From JBHHYU01 sp046757725 (GTDB taxonomy: Bacteria; Desulfobacterota; Binatia; UBA9968), in contig JBHHYU010000005.1 in NCBI GenBank assembly GCA_046757725.1, forward strand, positions 1 to 64,000: a stretch of 64,000 nucleotides of DNA. The letters run 5' to 3'. This document shows positions 32,493 to 41,908 of this stretch, in pieces. The first letter of the stretch is position 1. The number at the start of each line of letters is the position of its first letter. The notes below the pieces were generated by a model that saw nothing but the letters and a program-made list of their open reading frames with translations, had not been told where the DNA came from and searched no databases. A program made the position numbers and the translations under genes.

Positions 32493-33194
32493 ATGGAACT
32501 CTATCTATTCATATTGCGGTGGATTCATTTTCTAGCTGGCATTACCTGGATTGGGATTTTGTACTATTTCAATTTTATCCAAACGCCGTTTTTTGGAGAA
32601 ACTGAAGCACCGGTGAGGAGCGCCGCGGTCCAAAAACTCGTGCCCCGGGCTCTCTGGTGGTTCCGATGGGGCGCGATGTTTACTCTCATAGCAGGGCTAC
32701 TCATTTATCTTCAGAAAGTCCATGACCAGGGCGGGGCGGATTTTTATACGTCTTCCTATGGGCTGGCGATCACAACCGGGGGTCTTATGGGAGTTCTCAT
32801 GTGGGCCAATGTATGGATGGTGATCTGGCCGAAGCAACAGGTCGTGATCGCATCGGCCACCCAAGTAGCGCAGGGAGGGCAAGCTATTCCCGAGGCTGCC
32901 CCGTATGGTAAGAGGGCATCTCTAGCCTCCCGGACCAACACTCTTTTCTCCATTCCGATGCTTTTTTACATGGGTGCTGCGAGCCACTATAACCTAGTCG
33001 GGGCCGGCGCGACGGCAGGGTCCTCCGCCCTGATGCTTATTCTGGCAGCCGTGATCATAGTAGCAGTGGAGATCAATTGCCTCATCGGCACGGAGGGCGC
33101 AACAAAAAAGCCCTTGGGCTCCGTCTCCGGGACCATTTGGGCCGGGTTTATTCTTGCAGCCGTTCTCTATTTACTCTTCTATCTAATTTTCTGA
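32493..33194 (+). CDS. PuuD-type (urate hydroxylase N-terminal) membrane protein
   Basis: 233 residues, about six TM segments. The start FILRWIHFLAGITWIGILYYFNF is the hallmark of the PuuD/urate-oxidase N-terminal membrane family, with conserved His in TM1. Characterised PuuD proteins oxidise urate and carry a C-terminal cytochrome c domain. Here that domain is missing, but a separate cytochrome c gene lies convergently seven bases beyond the stop. No other purine catabolism gene is present, so a general heme-linked membrane oxidase/sensor role is as likely. Confidence 0.8.
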   Translation: MELYLFILRWIHFLAGITWIGILYYFNFIQTPFFGETEAPVRSAAVQKLVPRALWWFRWGAMFTLIAGLLIYLQKVHDQGGADFYTSSYGLAITTGGLMGVLMWANVWMVIWPKQQVVIASATQVAQGGQAIPEAAPYGKRASLASRTNTLFSIPMLFYMGAASHYNLVGAGATAGSSALMLILAAVIIVAVEINCLIGTEGATKKPLGSVSGTIWAGFILAAVLYLLFYLIF

Positions 33195-33201
33195 GATCTT
33201 T

Positions 33202-33546
33202 TCAGGGAGATGAATTGAGAAAAGCTGCAAGGTCAGGGATCGTAGACTTCAGATACGGCTTGGCACGCATCAGCGAGCTTTTTCGTTTGGGGGAGTAGCC
33301 CGTAGGATAACCGGCCCGGAGAACCCTTGCCTCAATCAGAGTCTTTGAAGACCCTTTGATGGCGGGACCGGTCACTCCAGGCCTGGAGGGGTTTGTGTTG
33401 TGACACGTAGTGCAGTTTGCCAGGTAGACGCGTCTACCGCGGGCGGCATCCGGTGCCCGTGCCTTATCTGTCTGTGTCGTGGAATTTTTGGAGCACGCAC
33501 TGAGAAAAATTACAAGGTACAATACAACTGGCCAACGTAAATGCAT
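33202..33546 (-). CDS. Mono-heme cytochrome c lipoprotein
   Basis: 114 residues. Signal peptide with lipobox LSAC, heme-binding CTTCH and a distal Met in SLMRAKPYL, then PDLAAFLNS, the class I cytochrome c C-terminal helix. It should be lipid-anchored at the outer face of the inner membrane. It depends on the Ccm system encoded at 44.8-51.8 kb. The gene is convergent with the PuuD-like gene. A weak TTGTAG-N17-TACTAA promoter sits immediately upstream. Confidence 0.88.
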   Translation of the reverse strand: MHLRWPVVLYLVIFLSACSKNSTTQTDKARAPDAARGRRVYLANCTTCHNTNPSRPGVTGPAIKGSSKTLIEARVLRAGYPTGYSPKRKSSLMRAKPYLKSTIPDLAAFLNSSP

Positions 33547-33782
33547 ATGAGTTAGTAATTTAAAGGGTACTTAACTACAACGGGTTGAAAGTCTGCAATC
33601 TTCAACAGCGCCTAATCCTACCTCAGCTGATCTTTTTCTCTCCCTTAAAGATTTTGATCCGTCGCTAGCCCGTGTGTAGCACATTGGGAAACTACGGTTC
33701 TCCGTTGCCGTGGATTATTGGGGAATGGCACGCAATCGTTAGAGAAATTTCAGCAGCTATGATAAATAAAATGTATTAAAAA

Positions 33783-33870
33783 TGGTGCGAAAGGGGGGAA
33801 TCGAACCCCCACGGGTGTTAGCCCACAGGATCCTGAATCCTGCGCGTCTACCAAGTTCCGCCACTTTCGC
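33783..33870 (-). tRNA. tRNA-Leu (CAG)
   Basis: 88-nt class II tRNA: acceptor GCGAAAG/CTTTCGC, D-arm with GGTAGACGC, anticodon stem CAGGA/TCCTG with loop TTCAGGA (anticodon CAG), a variable arm TGGGCTAACACCCGT, T-arm GGTTCGATTCC and encoded CCA. The long variable arm identifies a Leu tRNA. Confidence 0.96.
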
Positions 33871-33956
33871 ATCGAATGTAAAATGTTTCTAATGATATTA
33901 TCTTACTTGAGCTTCTCACTATGTCAAGATAAGGAGTGAGCATCATCGATAGAGCC

Positions 33957-34493
33957 ATGGGGAAAATACTTCTTATTGAACCGCAAAAGATCCTTCGACA
34001 GGCTATAACTCTCTCGCTTCATCCAGAACACGAGGTTGAAGCCGGAGACAACTTTGTGTCGGCCCGCTCGCGAGCCCTTGAGGGTTATGACCTTCTTATT
34101 GTCGACGGAGCCGCACTAAGGGAAAACGATCAATTGACTGCGGAATTCTCCCGTGCCATTAGAAAGTGTAAAACACCGACCCTGTGGTTGGAGGACAAAG
34201 AGACTTCGCATTTGCCTACGGGTGGAAAACTGATTGTCATGAAAAAACCCATTGATCGGGAGGTATTCCAATCAGCCTTGGGTAGACTCATTTCTTCCCA
34301 ACGGGTTTCCCGGAAAACATCGCGATCTTCGGCAAAAGGGGGCACTAAGGGCGAGAAGCCCGAGGTGGTGCATAAGAAAAAAACGGAGGGAGCTTCACCT
34401 CAGGAGGCTTTTCAGTTTATTGATCTGGTGGATGTTGTGCAAGAACAGCCCGTATCCAGCGAAAAAAAAACACCACCCAAAAAGTCGAAGTAA
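33957..34493 (+). CDS. Degenerate response-regulator receiver-like protein
   Basis: About 178 residues. The N-terminal 115 residues follow a receiver fold: KILLIEPQKILRQAI, the putative phospho-site LLIVDGA, and VMKKPI with the conserved Lys. The acidic pair of strand 1 is missing (IEPQ), so Mg-dependent phosphorylation is doubtful. A basic, low-complexity linker follows, ending in FQFIDLVDVVQE. An in-frame GTG at 33936 overlaps AAGGAG; the ATG at 33957 is chosen. valS begins four bases after the stop. Confidence 0.7.
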   Translation: MGKILLIEPQKILRQAITLSLHPEHEVEAGDNFVSARSRALEGYDLLIVDGAALRENDQLTAEFSRAIRKCKTPTLWLEDKETSHLPTGGKLIVMKKPIDREVFQSALGRLISSQRVSRKTSRSSAKGGTKGEKPEVVHKKKTEGASPQEAFQFIDLVDVVQEQPVSSEKKTPPKKSK

Positions 34494-34497
34494 CGTG

Positions 34498-37278
34498 ATG
34501 ACCGGGCAATTGGAAAAAACATATTCGCATAAGGAGATCGAGAAGAAATGGTATACCTACTGGTCTGATCTGGGTTGCTTTCGCCCCTCCGATTCAAACA
34601 CAACCCATTTTTCTATGGTTATCCCACCTCCCAATGTCACCGGGTCGCTGCATATGGGACATGCCCTCAATAATACCCTCCAGGACATCTTGTGCCGTTA
34701 CAAAAGGATGGATGGTTGTAGTGTCCTCTGGGTGCCGGGAACCGACCACGCGGGCATTGCGACTCAGAATGTAGTAGAGCGGCAGCTTGGAAAGGAGGGA
34801 CTCACGCGGGTCCAACTGGGACGGGAGCGGTTCATTGAACGCGTCTGGGCTTGGCGGCAAAATACGGGGTCCACTATTCTGCAACAACTCAGGGCTCTTG
34901 GGGTTTCTTGCGATTGGAGTCGTGAGCGCTTCACCATGGACGAAACGCTGTGCCTGGCTGTCCGGGAAGCCTTTGTCCGTCTTTGGGAAGATAGACTCCT
35001 ATATCGGGCGGAGCGCTTGATCAATTGGTGTCCCCGCTGTAAGACGGCGTTAGCCGATATTGAAGTGCTTCACGAAGAGAAAGACGGTCACCTCTGGTAT
35101 ATCCGCTATCCCTTAGTAGATATACCGTCTAAAAGTCTGGTAGTTGCAACGACCCGGCCTGAAACGATGCTCGGTGATACCGCCGTAGCAGTTAATCCAA
35201 AGGACCAGCGTTATCTTGGCTTCGTTGGCAGGAAGATTCGTCTTCCCATCGTTGGGCGGGAGATCCCCGTGATATCGGATCCCTTTGTAGACGAGGGCTT
35301 CGGCACGGGTGCGCTAAAAATTACGCCAGGGCATGATTTTAATGACTTCGAAATTGGGGAACGGCATGGTCTCGATAAGATCAATATTTTTAACGATGCG
35401 GCACAGATTGACATGTCGTCGTTGCTGAATGAGCTGGGTGAAGAACCCGCTTGGCTCAAGCCTTTCCGTTTCAGAGACCGGTATGACGCTCGGCGACTTG
35501 TGGAGGAAGAGCTGAGAGAGACAGGGTTCCTCGCCAAAGTCGAGGACTATCGCCATACTCTGGGCCGGTGTTATCGTTGCCATACGGTGATCGAGCCCTA
35601 CCTAACCCCTCAGTGGTTCGTCAGAATAAAACCCTTGGCCGAACCGGCGATCCGTTCGGTACGCGAGGGAAAGATCAGGATCATTCCCGAGGGATGGGCC
35701 AACTCTTACTTTGCATGGATGGAGAATATTAAGGATTGGTGTGTTTCACGCCAGATATGGTGGGGTCATCAAATACCGGCGTGGTATTGCAAGACCTGTG
35801 ATGCGGATCATATTCTTCAGACCCGCCCTGGAGAGTTCGTCATGACTCGGGAGGCCAGCCCCATCGTGCAACGAGGAGCCCCAACGCAGTGCGCAAAATG
35901 TGGGGGAGATTCTTTTATTCACGATCCTGACGTGCTCGACACATGGTTTTCTTCCGCCCTGTGGCCGTTTTCAACTCTGGGTTGGCCGGAGAAGACTAAA
36001 GACCTAAAAGCCTTCTATCCCACCTCGGTGCTCGTGACAGGGTTTGACATCCTCTTTTTCTGGGTTGCACGGATGATAATGATGGGACTTAAGTTCATGA
36101 AAGATATTCCGTTCCGAGATGTCTATATCCATGCCCTGGTGCGGGATCAAGAGGGGCAGAAGATGTCCAAGTCCAAGGGCAATGTCATTGATCCGCTTGA
36201 GGTCATCAACCGGTACGGGACCGATGCCTTTCGCTTCACCTTAGCCTCACTTGCGGCGATGGGGCGGGATGTGAAACTCGCACAAGAGCGCATTGCAGGG
36301 TACCAGAATTTTGTGAACAAACTCTGGAACGCCGCCCGCTTTGTCATCATGAACATCAGCGAAGAGTTGCAAAGCAGAAAGCAATCGACGTCTGATGAAG
36401 TACTCGTGTTGCAGGAAGAAAACCTCAATATGGCGGATCGGTGGATCCTGTCCTGCCTGGCCGGTACTATTGAGAAGACCAGAATGGCGATCGAGTCCTA
36501 CCGTTTCAACGAGTTCGCCCAGCATCTCTACCAGTTCACCTGGCATGAGTTCTGTGACTGGTACATAGAAATGAGCAAACTCTCTCTCAATGGAACCCTA
36601 GGTGACGACCCGGTGAAGACCCAGCGGGTCCTGCGTGGGGTCTTGGAGAAGATTCTTCTGATGCTCCATCCAGTGATTCCGTTCGTGACGGAGGAGATAT
36701 GGCAGGTCCTAACTAAAACCAATAGGAGTATTATGCTGCAAACCTATCCCCACGCCGTTTCTTATTGGAGGCAGCCGGGGGTAGAGAAAACCATGGGTTT
36801 CTTCATCGAGGTGGCCCGAGCCGTAAGGAACCTGCGCGCGGAAATAAACTGTCCCCCTTCCAAAGAGGTACAGGTGGTTTTCTTCGGGTTAGAAAAGGAT
36901 CTTGCCCTGCTTCGATCCCTTGAACCGTACCTTCGTGCACTTGCCCGGGTGCATTCCCTGGAATACCTTGCCTCTGGTGCAAGGCCAAGGGGGGCTACTA
37001 CCGCGGTGGTGGGGGCCACTGAGATCTACCTTCCTCTGAGCGGCTTGGTGAATTTACAAGAAGAAGCGGAGCGGCTTATGACACGGATCGGGAAAGTAGA
37101 GGCAGAGTTGGCTCGGGGACAGAAGAAACTCGCTAATAAACAGTTTGTTGCTAAGGCTAAAGAAGAGGTCATCCAGAGGGAGAAAGGCAAAACGGAAGAG
37201 TGTGAGGCTAAGCTCCGGACGCTCAACCGCAGCCTGGAAAGGATCCAGGAAATTCGGCAAACCGGAGAGGAGTCATAG
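34498..37278 (+). CDS. valS: Valyl-tRNA synthetase
   Basis: 926 residues. Class I signatures are PPPNVTGSLHMGHALN (HIGH) and KMSKSKGNVIDP (KMSKS). The editing (CP1) domain lies between, the anticodon-binding domain follows, and a C-terminal coiled-coil arm (EEAERLMTRIGKVEAELARGQ) completes the enzyme. The start is MTGQLEKTYSHKE, 4 bases after the preceding stop; the upstream 82 in-frame residues are an artefact overlapping that gene. It charges tRNA-Val and edits Thr. Confidence 0.97.
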   Translation: MTGQLEKTYSHKEIEKKWYTYWSDLGCFRPSDSNTTHFSMVIPPPNVTGSLHMGHALNNTLQDILCRYKRMDGCSVLWVPGTDHAGIATQNVVERQLGKEGLTRVQLGRERFIERVWAWRQNTGSTILQQLRALGVSCDWSRERFTMDETLCLAVREAFVRLWEDRLLYRAERLINWCPRCKTALADIEVLHEEKDGHLWYIRYPLVDIPSKSLVVATTRPETMLGDTAVAVNPKDQRYLGFVGRKIRLPIVGREIPVISDPFVDEGFGTGALKITPGHDFNDFEIGERHGLDKINIFNDAAQIDMSSLLNELGEEPAWLKPFRFRDRYDARRLVEEELRETGFLAKVEDYRHTLGRCYRCHTVIEPYLTPQWFVRIKPLAEPAIRSVREGKIRIIPEGWANSYFAWMENIKDWCVSRQIWWGHQIPAWYCKTCDADHILQTRPGEFVMTREASPIVQRGAPTQCAKCGGDSFIHDPDVLDTWFSSALWPFSTLGWPEKTKDLKAFYPTSVLVTGFDILFFWVARMIMMGLKFMKDIPFRDVYIHALVRDQEGQKMSKSKGNVIDPLEVINRYGTDAFRFTLASLAAMGRDVKLAQERIAGYQNFVNKLWNAARFVIMNISEELQSRKQSTSDEVLVLQEENLNMADRWILSCLAGTIEKTRMAIESYRFNEFAQHLYQFTWHEFCDWYIEMSKLSLNGTLGDDPVKTQRVLRGVLEKILLMLHPVIPFVTEEIWQVLTKTNRSIMLQTYPHAVSYWRQPGVEKTMGFFIEVARAVRNLRAEINCPPSKEVQVVFFGLEKDLALLRSLEPYLRALARVHSLEYLASGARPRGATTAVVGATEIYLPLSGLVNLQEEAERLMTRIGKVEAELARGQKKLANKQFVAKAKEEVIQREKGKTEECEAKLRTLNRSLERIQEIRQTGEES

Positions 37279-37280
37279 CG

Positions 37281-38141
37281 ATGGATGTTCCAATCACACC
37301 ACAGATTCGTCAGCTGCTCAGGAGTTCTCTGGAAGAGGACATTGGCGCAGGGGACATCACAACACTTTGCACGATTACTCCCGACTCCCAAGGAACAGGT
37401 TTTTTTCGAGCCAAACGCGATGGTGTCCTAGCGGGAGTATTTCTGTTAAGCGAGATCTTTAAACTTCTGGATAGCGACGCCAAGGTTAATTGCCTCTGTC
37501 GCGACGGGGAACTGACGGAACGAGGAACGGTTGTAGCTGAAGTAAACGGTCCAGTAAGGGCGCTGCTTATGGGGGAGAGGACAGCCCTTAACTTTCTCCA
37601 GCGTCTCTCGGGAACGGCCACTTTAACCCGCGAATATGTCGACGCTGTCAAAGAGTTTCCCTGCAAGATTATCGATACTCGGAAAACCACTCCCGGTTTT
37701 CGTACTCTGGAAAAATACGCAGTGCGGATGGGGGGTGGTATGAACCACAGGCTTGGTCTTTTTGACGCGGGTTTAGTCAAGGACAACCACATTGCTGCCT
37801 CCGGATCCATAGCAGCAGCCGTCGACAGCATACGGCGCCAAGCCCCTTTTATGGCTAGGATCGAGGTGGAATGCTCAGAATTAAAACAGGTGCAAGAAGC
37901 CCTCGAGTCCGGCGCCGATGTAGTTATGCTGGACAATATGGGAACTGAGATGATGACTGAGGCCGTACGCCTCGTCAATAAAAGGATATGGGTTGAGGCA
38001 TCAGGAGGCATTACCCTGGCACGGTTACGTGAGGTGGCTGCCACAGGGGTAGATTTTATTTCCGTGGGTGCCCTGACACACTCTGCGCCGGCAGTGGATT
38101 TTAACATGAAAATAAGCCTACCGGACCTACAAGGTGGATAG
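37281..38141 (+). CDS. nadC: Nicotinate-nucleotide pyrophosphorylase (quinolinate phosphoribosyltransferase)
   Basis: 286 residues with LEEDIGAGDITT at the start, RTALNFLQRLSGTAT, IIDTRKTTPGFRTLEKYAVRMGGG and KDNHIAA, the NadC active site. It converts quinolinate and PRPP to NaMN in NAD synthesis. GGAG lies upstream. It begins two bases after valS and overlaps birA by eight bases, so it belongs to the housekeeping operon. Confidence 0.96.
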   Translation: MDVPITPQIRQLLRSSLEEDIGAGDITTLCTITPDSQGTGFFRAKRDGVLAGVFLLSEIFKLLDSDAKVNCLCRDGELTERGTVVAEVNGPVRALLMGERTALNFLQRLSGTATLTREYVDAVKEFPCKIIDTRKTTPGFRTLEKYAVRMGGGMNHRLGLFDAGLVKDNHIAASGSIAAAVDSIRRQAPFMARIEVECSELKQVQEALESGADVVMLDNMGTEMMTEAVRLVNKRIWVEASGGITLARLREVAATGVDFISVGALTHSAPAVDFNMKISLPDLQGG

Positions 38142-38976
38142 AGGTTTCAAGACAAAAAGAGATGAAACCATAGGACCGTTCGGCGCCCCTCTCGAACCCG
38201 ATAAGATTCAGAAGGGCTTACTGACGGCGCGGCTCGGAAACAGGATCCATTATCTTCTACAGACTGATTCCACAAACGCCTATGCCCGTAAACTGGCCCA
38301 AGAAGGTGCAGTCGAAGGAGAGGTCGTCATTGCCGAAGCGCAGGTTGCAGGCAAGGGCCGTATGGGACGGAGTTGGGTTTCGCCCCCCGGAGTCAACCTT
38401 TATCTTTCTGTCATACTGCGCCCTCGACTTTCTCCAGTCCATGCCCCTCAACTCACTCTAATGGCCGCAGTGGCCCTGGCAGAAACGGTATGGTCATTCA
38501 TTTCCTTTCCCCCGGAAATCAAGTGGCCTAACGATATCCTTGTTGGAGGAAAAAAATTGGCCGGGATCTTGGCGGAATCTTCCTGCGAAACCCACAAGAT
38601 ACTTTTTGTTGTAGTAGGAATCGGGGTCAACCTGAACTATCTACCGGAACGGATGCCAGCAGCAATTAAGCAAAGTGCTACCTCCATTATGGCTCTGATG
38701 CAGATGCCCGTAGATCGTATCGCATTCACCCGCCGCTTGATTCAAGACCTCGACCAGTGCTATGGGGATCTTGAGGCAAAAGGCTTTGCTTCAGTCGCCC
38801 CTCGTTGGGAGAGCTTCTGCCGGCTTAAAGGGCAAAAGGTCAGGGTGACAATGATCGATCGGTCTATAATTGGAAAAGCCATGGGGATTGACGATGACGG
38901 GGCTCTGATCTTGAAAGACGAGGGTGGAGCCCGACATAAGATACTGGTAGGGGACGTAATCCCCATTGATAGATAA
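38134..38976 (+). CDS. birA: Biotin--[acetyl-CoA-carboxylase] ligase, class I (no DNA-binding domain)
   Basis: 280 residues. TDSTNAYARKLA, the biotinyl-AMP loop GKGRMGRSW, NLYLSVILRP, IKWPNDILVGGKKLAGIL and a C-terminal SH3-like domain (GKAMGIDDDGALILKDEGG). It lacks the N-terminal helix-turn-helix of E. coli BirA, so it should biotinylate without repressing. The start is GTG inside the end of nadC (eight-base overlap). Confidence 0.94.
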   Translation: MDRGFKTKRDETIGPFGAPLEPDKIQKGLLTARLGNRIHYLLQTDSTNAYARKLAQEGAVEGEVVIAEAQVAGKGRMGRSWVSPPGVNLYLSVILRPRLSPVHAPQLTLMAAVALAETVWSFISFPPEIKWPNDILVGGKKLAGILAESSCETHKILFVVVGIGVNLNYLPERMPAAIKQSATSIMALMQMPVDRIAFTRRLIQDLDQCYGDLEAKGFASVAPRWESFCRLKGQKVRVTMIDRSIIGKAMGIDDDGALILKDEGGARHKILVGDVIPIDR

Positions 38977-38988
38977 CGGTCCATAGCT

Positions 38989-39831
38989 ATGCTACTGGCC
39001 ATCGATATCGGCAATACCAATATCGTCTTAGGAGTCTACAAGGGAGCGAACCTTGTCGCTCATTGGAGACTCCTGACACAGGCCGAGCGAACCGCCGATG
39101 AATATGGCATCTTGATACTCCAGCTTGCCTCTTCTCAGGGAATCAGCCCGAATCAGATATCCGCCATCTGTGTTTCCTGCGTGGTTCCCCCCATGCAGGG
39201 TGTAGCCGAAGAACTTGGTGTAAGGTTTTTCGGCCTCCATCCTTTTTTGCTGGGGCCGGGTGTTAAGACAGGCATGCCGGTCCTCTACGATAGCCCCAAG
39301 GACGTAGGAACCGACCGGATTGTTAACAGCGTGGCCGCCTATGAGAAGTGCCATGACTCCTGCATCGTCGTGGATTTTGGAACGGCCACCACCTTTGATG
39401 TCGTCTCTAAGAAAGGAGAATACCTGGGGGGTTCTATTGCCCCGGGCTTGCTTATTTCGGTAGAGGCCCTCTTCCAGAGAGCATCCAAACTTCCCCGGGT
39501 AGAGATCGTTAAGCCCAAAGAGGTTGTTGGGAAAAACACGGTCCATTCCATTCAGGCAGGGATTTTTTACGGTTATGTAGCCCTCGTTGATGGGATTGTC
39601 GAGCGAATCCGGCAGGAAAACCGGGTACGAGCTCGGGTGATTGCTACCGGGGGGTTGGCTCCGCTCATCGCATCTGACTCCCGCACCATTGATGAAGTAG
39701 ATAAGTTGCTCACCCTGGAAGGGCTGCGCATCATTTATGAAAGAAACATGGTTCGAGGTTCAAAAAAGAGGGCGGAAAATAAATCAAGGGGGGGCAGATA
39801 TGGCAAGGGCAGATTTAGAAAAACTGCGTAA
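38989..39831 (+). CDS. coaX: Type III pantothenate kinase
   Basis: 280 residues. ASKHA-fold signatures: MLLAIDIGNTNIVLG, VGTDRIVNSVAAYE, VVDFGTATTFDVV, GGSIAPGL and IATGGLAPLIA. It phosphorylates pantothenate, the first step of CoA synthesis. The basic C-terminal extension (about 25 residues beyond the usual end) overlaps the next gene by 32 bases. It is part of the nadC-birA-coaX cofactor run. Confidence 0.95.
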   Translation: MLLAIDIGNTNIVLGVYKGANLVAHWRLLTQAERTADEYGILILQLASSQGISPNQISAICVSCVVPPMQGVAEELGVRFFGLHPFLLGPGVKTGMPVLYDSPKDVGTDRIVNSVAAYEKCHDSCIVVDFGTATTFDVVSKKGEYLGGSIAPGLLISVEALFQRASKLPRVEIVKPKEVVGKNTVHSIQAGIFYGYVALVDGIVERIRQENRVRARVIATGGLAPLIASDSRTIDEVDKLLTLEGLRIIYERNMVRGSKKRAENKSRGGRYGKGRFRKTA

Positions 39832-41893
39832 TGTGGGAATTCTTGGCCATGGGGGTGTAGGAAAGTCCTCACTAGGAGAGGCCATGCTGTTCAGCGGAGG
39901 GGCGACTCAGCGCATGGGTCATACTGAAGACGGGACTTCCGTTTTTGATTTTGAACCTGAGGAGATCAGGCGGAACGTTTCAATTTCTACGGCGTTTCAC
40001 TCCCTGCTATGGAAAAAGACGATGATCAACCTCGTCGACACTCCGGGCTACCCTCCATTTCTAGGAGAGGCCATTCATGCGATGCGTGCCTTTGGTGGGG
40101 CTATCTTTCTGATCAATCCCTCCAGCGGGCTTAAGGTCGAAGCCGAAAGATTATGGGCCCGTGCTGACAATGCCCATATCAGCCGGCTTATATTTATCGG
40201 CAAAATGGAACGCGAGAAATCCGAGCAAAAACAAGCAACCGATGCGATTCTAAGTCATCTCGGGGCAAAGGGAGTCTATCTGCAACTTCCGATTGGGGCA
40301 GAGGACGCATTCAGGGGCGTGGTCGACCTTCTTCTGATGAAGGCCGTTATCTTTGAAGGCAATAGTGGAAAGTTCACTCAATCGGAGATACCGGAGGATC
40401 TCAAAAAAAGCGCCGAGGACATGCGGGTGCAACTGATGGAAAGCGTAGCTGAGACAAATGACGTCTTGCTGGAAAAATATCTTGATGGCCAGGAGCTCTC
40501 CTTGGAAGAAATCAAGCAAACCCTTCGGGAAGGATGCCTAAGCGGAAAATTATTTCCGATTCTTTATGGTTCGGCGAGTCGACAGGTTGGGATCCCTCAG
40601 CTTATGGATGCCATCATCGATTATCTTCCCTCACCACTCGATAGAGGCAAGGTTCAAGGAAAAAATCCCGTTACCGGGGATTTGGAGCAACGAGCCGTTG
40701 ACCCGGGTGGTCCATTTGCAGCCTTTGTTTTTAAAACCATTGTAGATCCGTTTGCCGGGAAGTTGTCGATCATGCGGGTCTTTTCCGGAAAGATAAGCAC
40801 AGAAATGGGCGTGTACAATTCAAATAAACAGGCCAAAGAGAAGGTCGGTCACCTATTTAGATTGGAAGGAAAAAAACAAGAAAACGTTCAGGAGGCAGTG
40901 GCCGGAGAAATTGTGGCAGCAGGGAAACTCAAGATAGCGAGTACAGGAGATACGCTCTGCGACGAGAAAGCACCGATCCAATTTGACGGGTTAGTCCAGT
41001 TTCCTCCGCTCATTGCCTTTGCTCTGGAGCCAAAGACCAAGGCAGACGAGGAAAAAGCACCGTTGGGCCTGCATCGAATGATGGAGGAAGATCTCAACAT
41101 GGAAATGCATCGGGATCCACAGACCAGAGAGTTTATCCTTTCCGGTATGGGCCAGCTCCACATTGAGGTGATCGTCGAAAAACTCAGGCGTAAGTATGGG
41201 GCGGAGGTAAAGCTTCAAGCCCCGAAGGTGCCTTACAAGGAAACCATCAAGGGAAAAGTCAGCGCTCAAGGCAAATACAAACGACAGTCTGGGGGAAGAG
41301 GGCAATACGGAGATACCTGGATCAAGATTGAGCCGCTGCCCCGCGGAAAGGGGTTTGAATTTGTGAGTGAAATTGTCGGTGGGGCTATCCCGCGAAACTA
41401 TATTCCTGCAGTAGAAAAAGGCGTGAAGGAAGCTTTGGCAGCCGGATACCTTGCGGGATACACCATGGTGGACATCCGTGTGACGCTTTACGATGGCTCC
41501 TACCATGAGGTGGATTCTTCGGATATGGCGTTTAAAATCGCTGGTTCGATGGGATTTAAGAATGCCGTGGAGAAGGCCAAGCCAATAATTCTAGAACCCA
41601 TTATGTCCATGGAAGTATCTGTGCCGGACGATTCCATGGGCGATGTGATCGGAGACCTGAACAGCAGGAGAGGGCGAGTCCTGGGAGTCGAAACCAAGGG
41701 CCACACCCAATCCATTAAAGCTCGCGTTCCAATGGCAGAGGTGCTGAAATATGCTCAGGATCTACATGCGATGACCAGTGGTCGAGGAGGGTTCCAGATG
41801 GAGTTTTTTGGATATGAAGAACTCCCCCCTCACCTCACCGAGAAGGTCATCAAAGAAGCCAGAGACCCGGCGAGGGAGCAACATAAAGCTTAA
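39800..41893 (+). CDS. Elongation factor G-like protein (EF-G2 family)
   Basis: 697 residues with EF-G domain order I-V. G1 is GHGGVGKSS (residues 16-24) rather than GHIDAGKTT, and G3 DTPGYPPF. G4 reads IGKMERE (about 133-139) instead of NKMDRE: the guanine-specifying Asn and Asp are both replaced. This set matches the EF-G2/FusA2-like paralogue group, not the main fusA (there is no rpsL-rpsG neighbourhood). The start MARADLEKL has a G-rich ribosome-binding site and lies inside coaX. A paralogue role in recycling or stress translation is inference. Confidence 0.88.
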   Translation: MARADLEKLRNVGILGHGGVGKSSLGEAMLFSGGATQRMGHTEDGTSVFDFEPEEIRRNVSISTAFHSLLWKKTMINLVDTPGYPPFLGEAIHAMRAFGGAIFLINPSSGLKVEAERLWARADNAHISRLIFIGKMEREKSEQKQATDAILSHLGAKGVYLQLPIGAEDAFRGVVDLLLMKAVIFEGNSGKFTQSEIPEDLKKSAEDMRVQLMESVAETNDVLLEKYLDGQELSLEEIKQTLREGCLSGKLFPILYGSASRQVGIPQLMDAIIDYLPSPLDRGKVQGKNPVTGDLEQRAVDPGGPFAAFVFKTIVDPFAGKLSIMRVFSGKISTEMGVYNSNKQAKEKVGHLFRLEGKKQENVQEAVAGEIVAAGKLKIASTGDTLCDEKAPIQFDGLVQFPPLIAFALEPKTKADEEKAPLGLHRMMEEDLNMEMHRDPQTREFILSGMGQLHIEVIVEKLRRKYGAEVKLQAPKVPYKETIKGKVSAQGKYKRQSGGRGQYGDTWIKIEPLPRGKGFEFVSEIVGGAIPRNYIPAVEKGVKEALAAGYLAGYTMVDIRVTLYDGSYHEVDSSDMAFKIAGSMGFKNAVEKAKPIILEPIMSMEVSVPDDSMGDVIGDLNSRRGRVLGVETKGHTQSIKARVPMAEVLKYAQDLHAMTSGRGGFQMEFFGYEELPPHLTEKVIKEARDPAREQHKA

Positions 41894-41908
41894 ATTTGGT
41901 CCGAGGGA

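Noticed and set aside
36147..37391. Antisense ORFs within valS
   Set aside because: Codon shadows of valS with no independent support.
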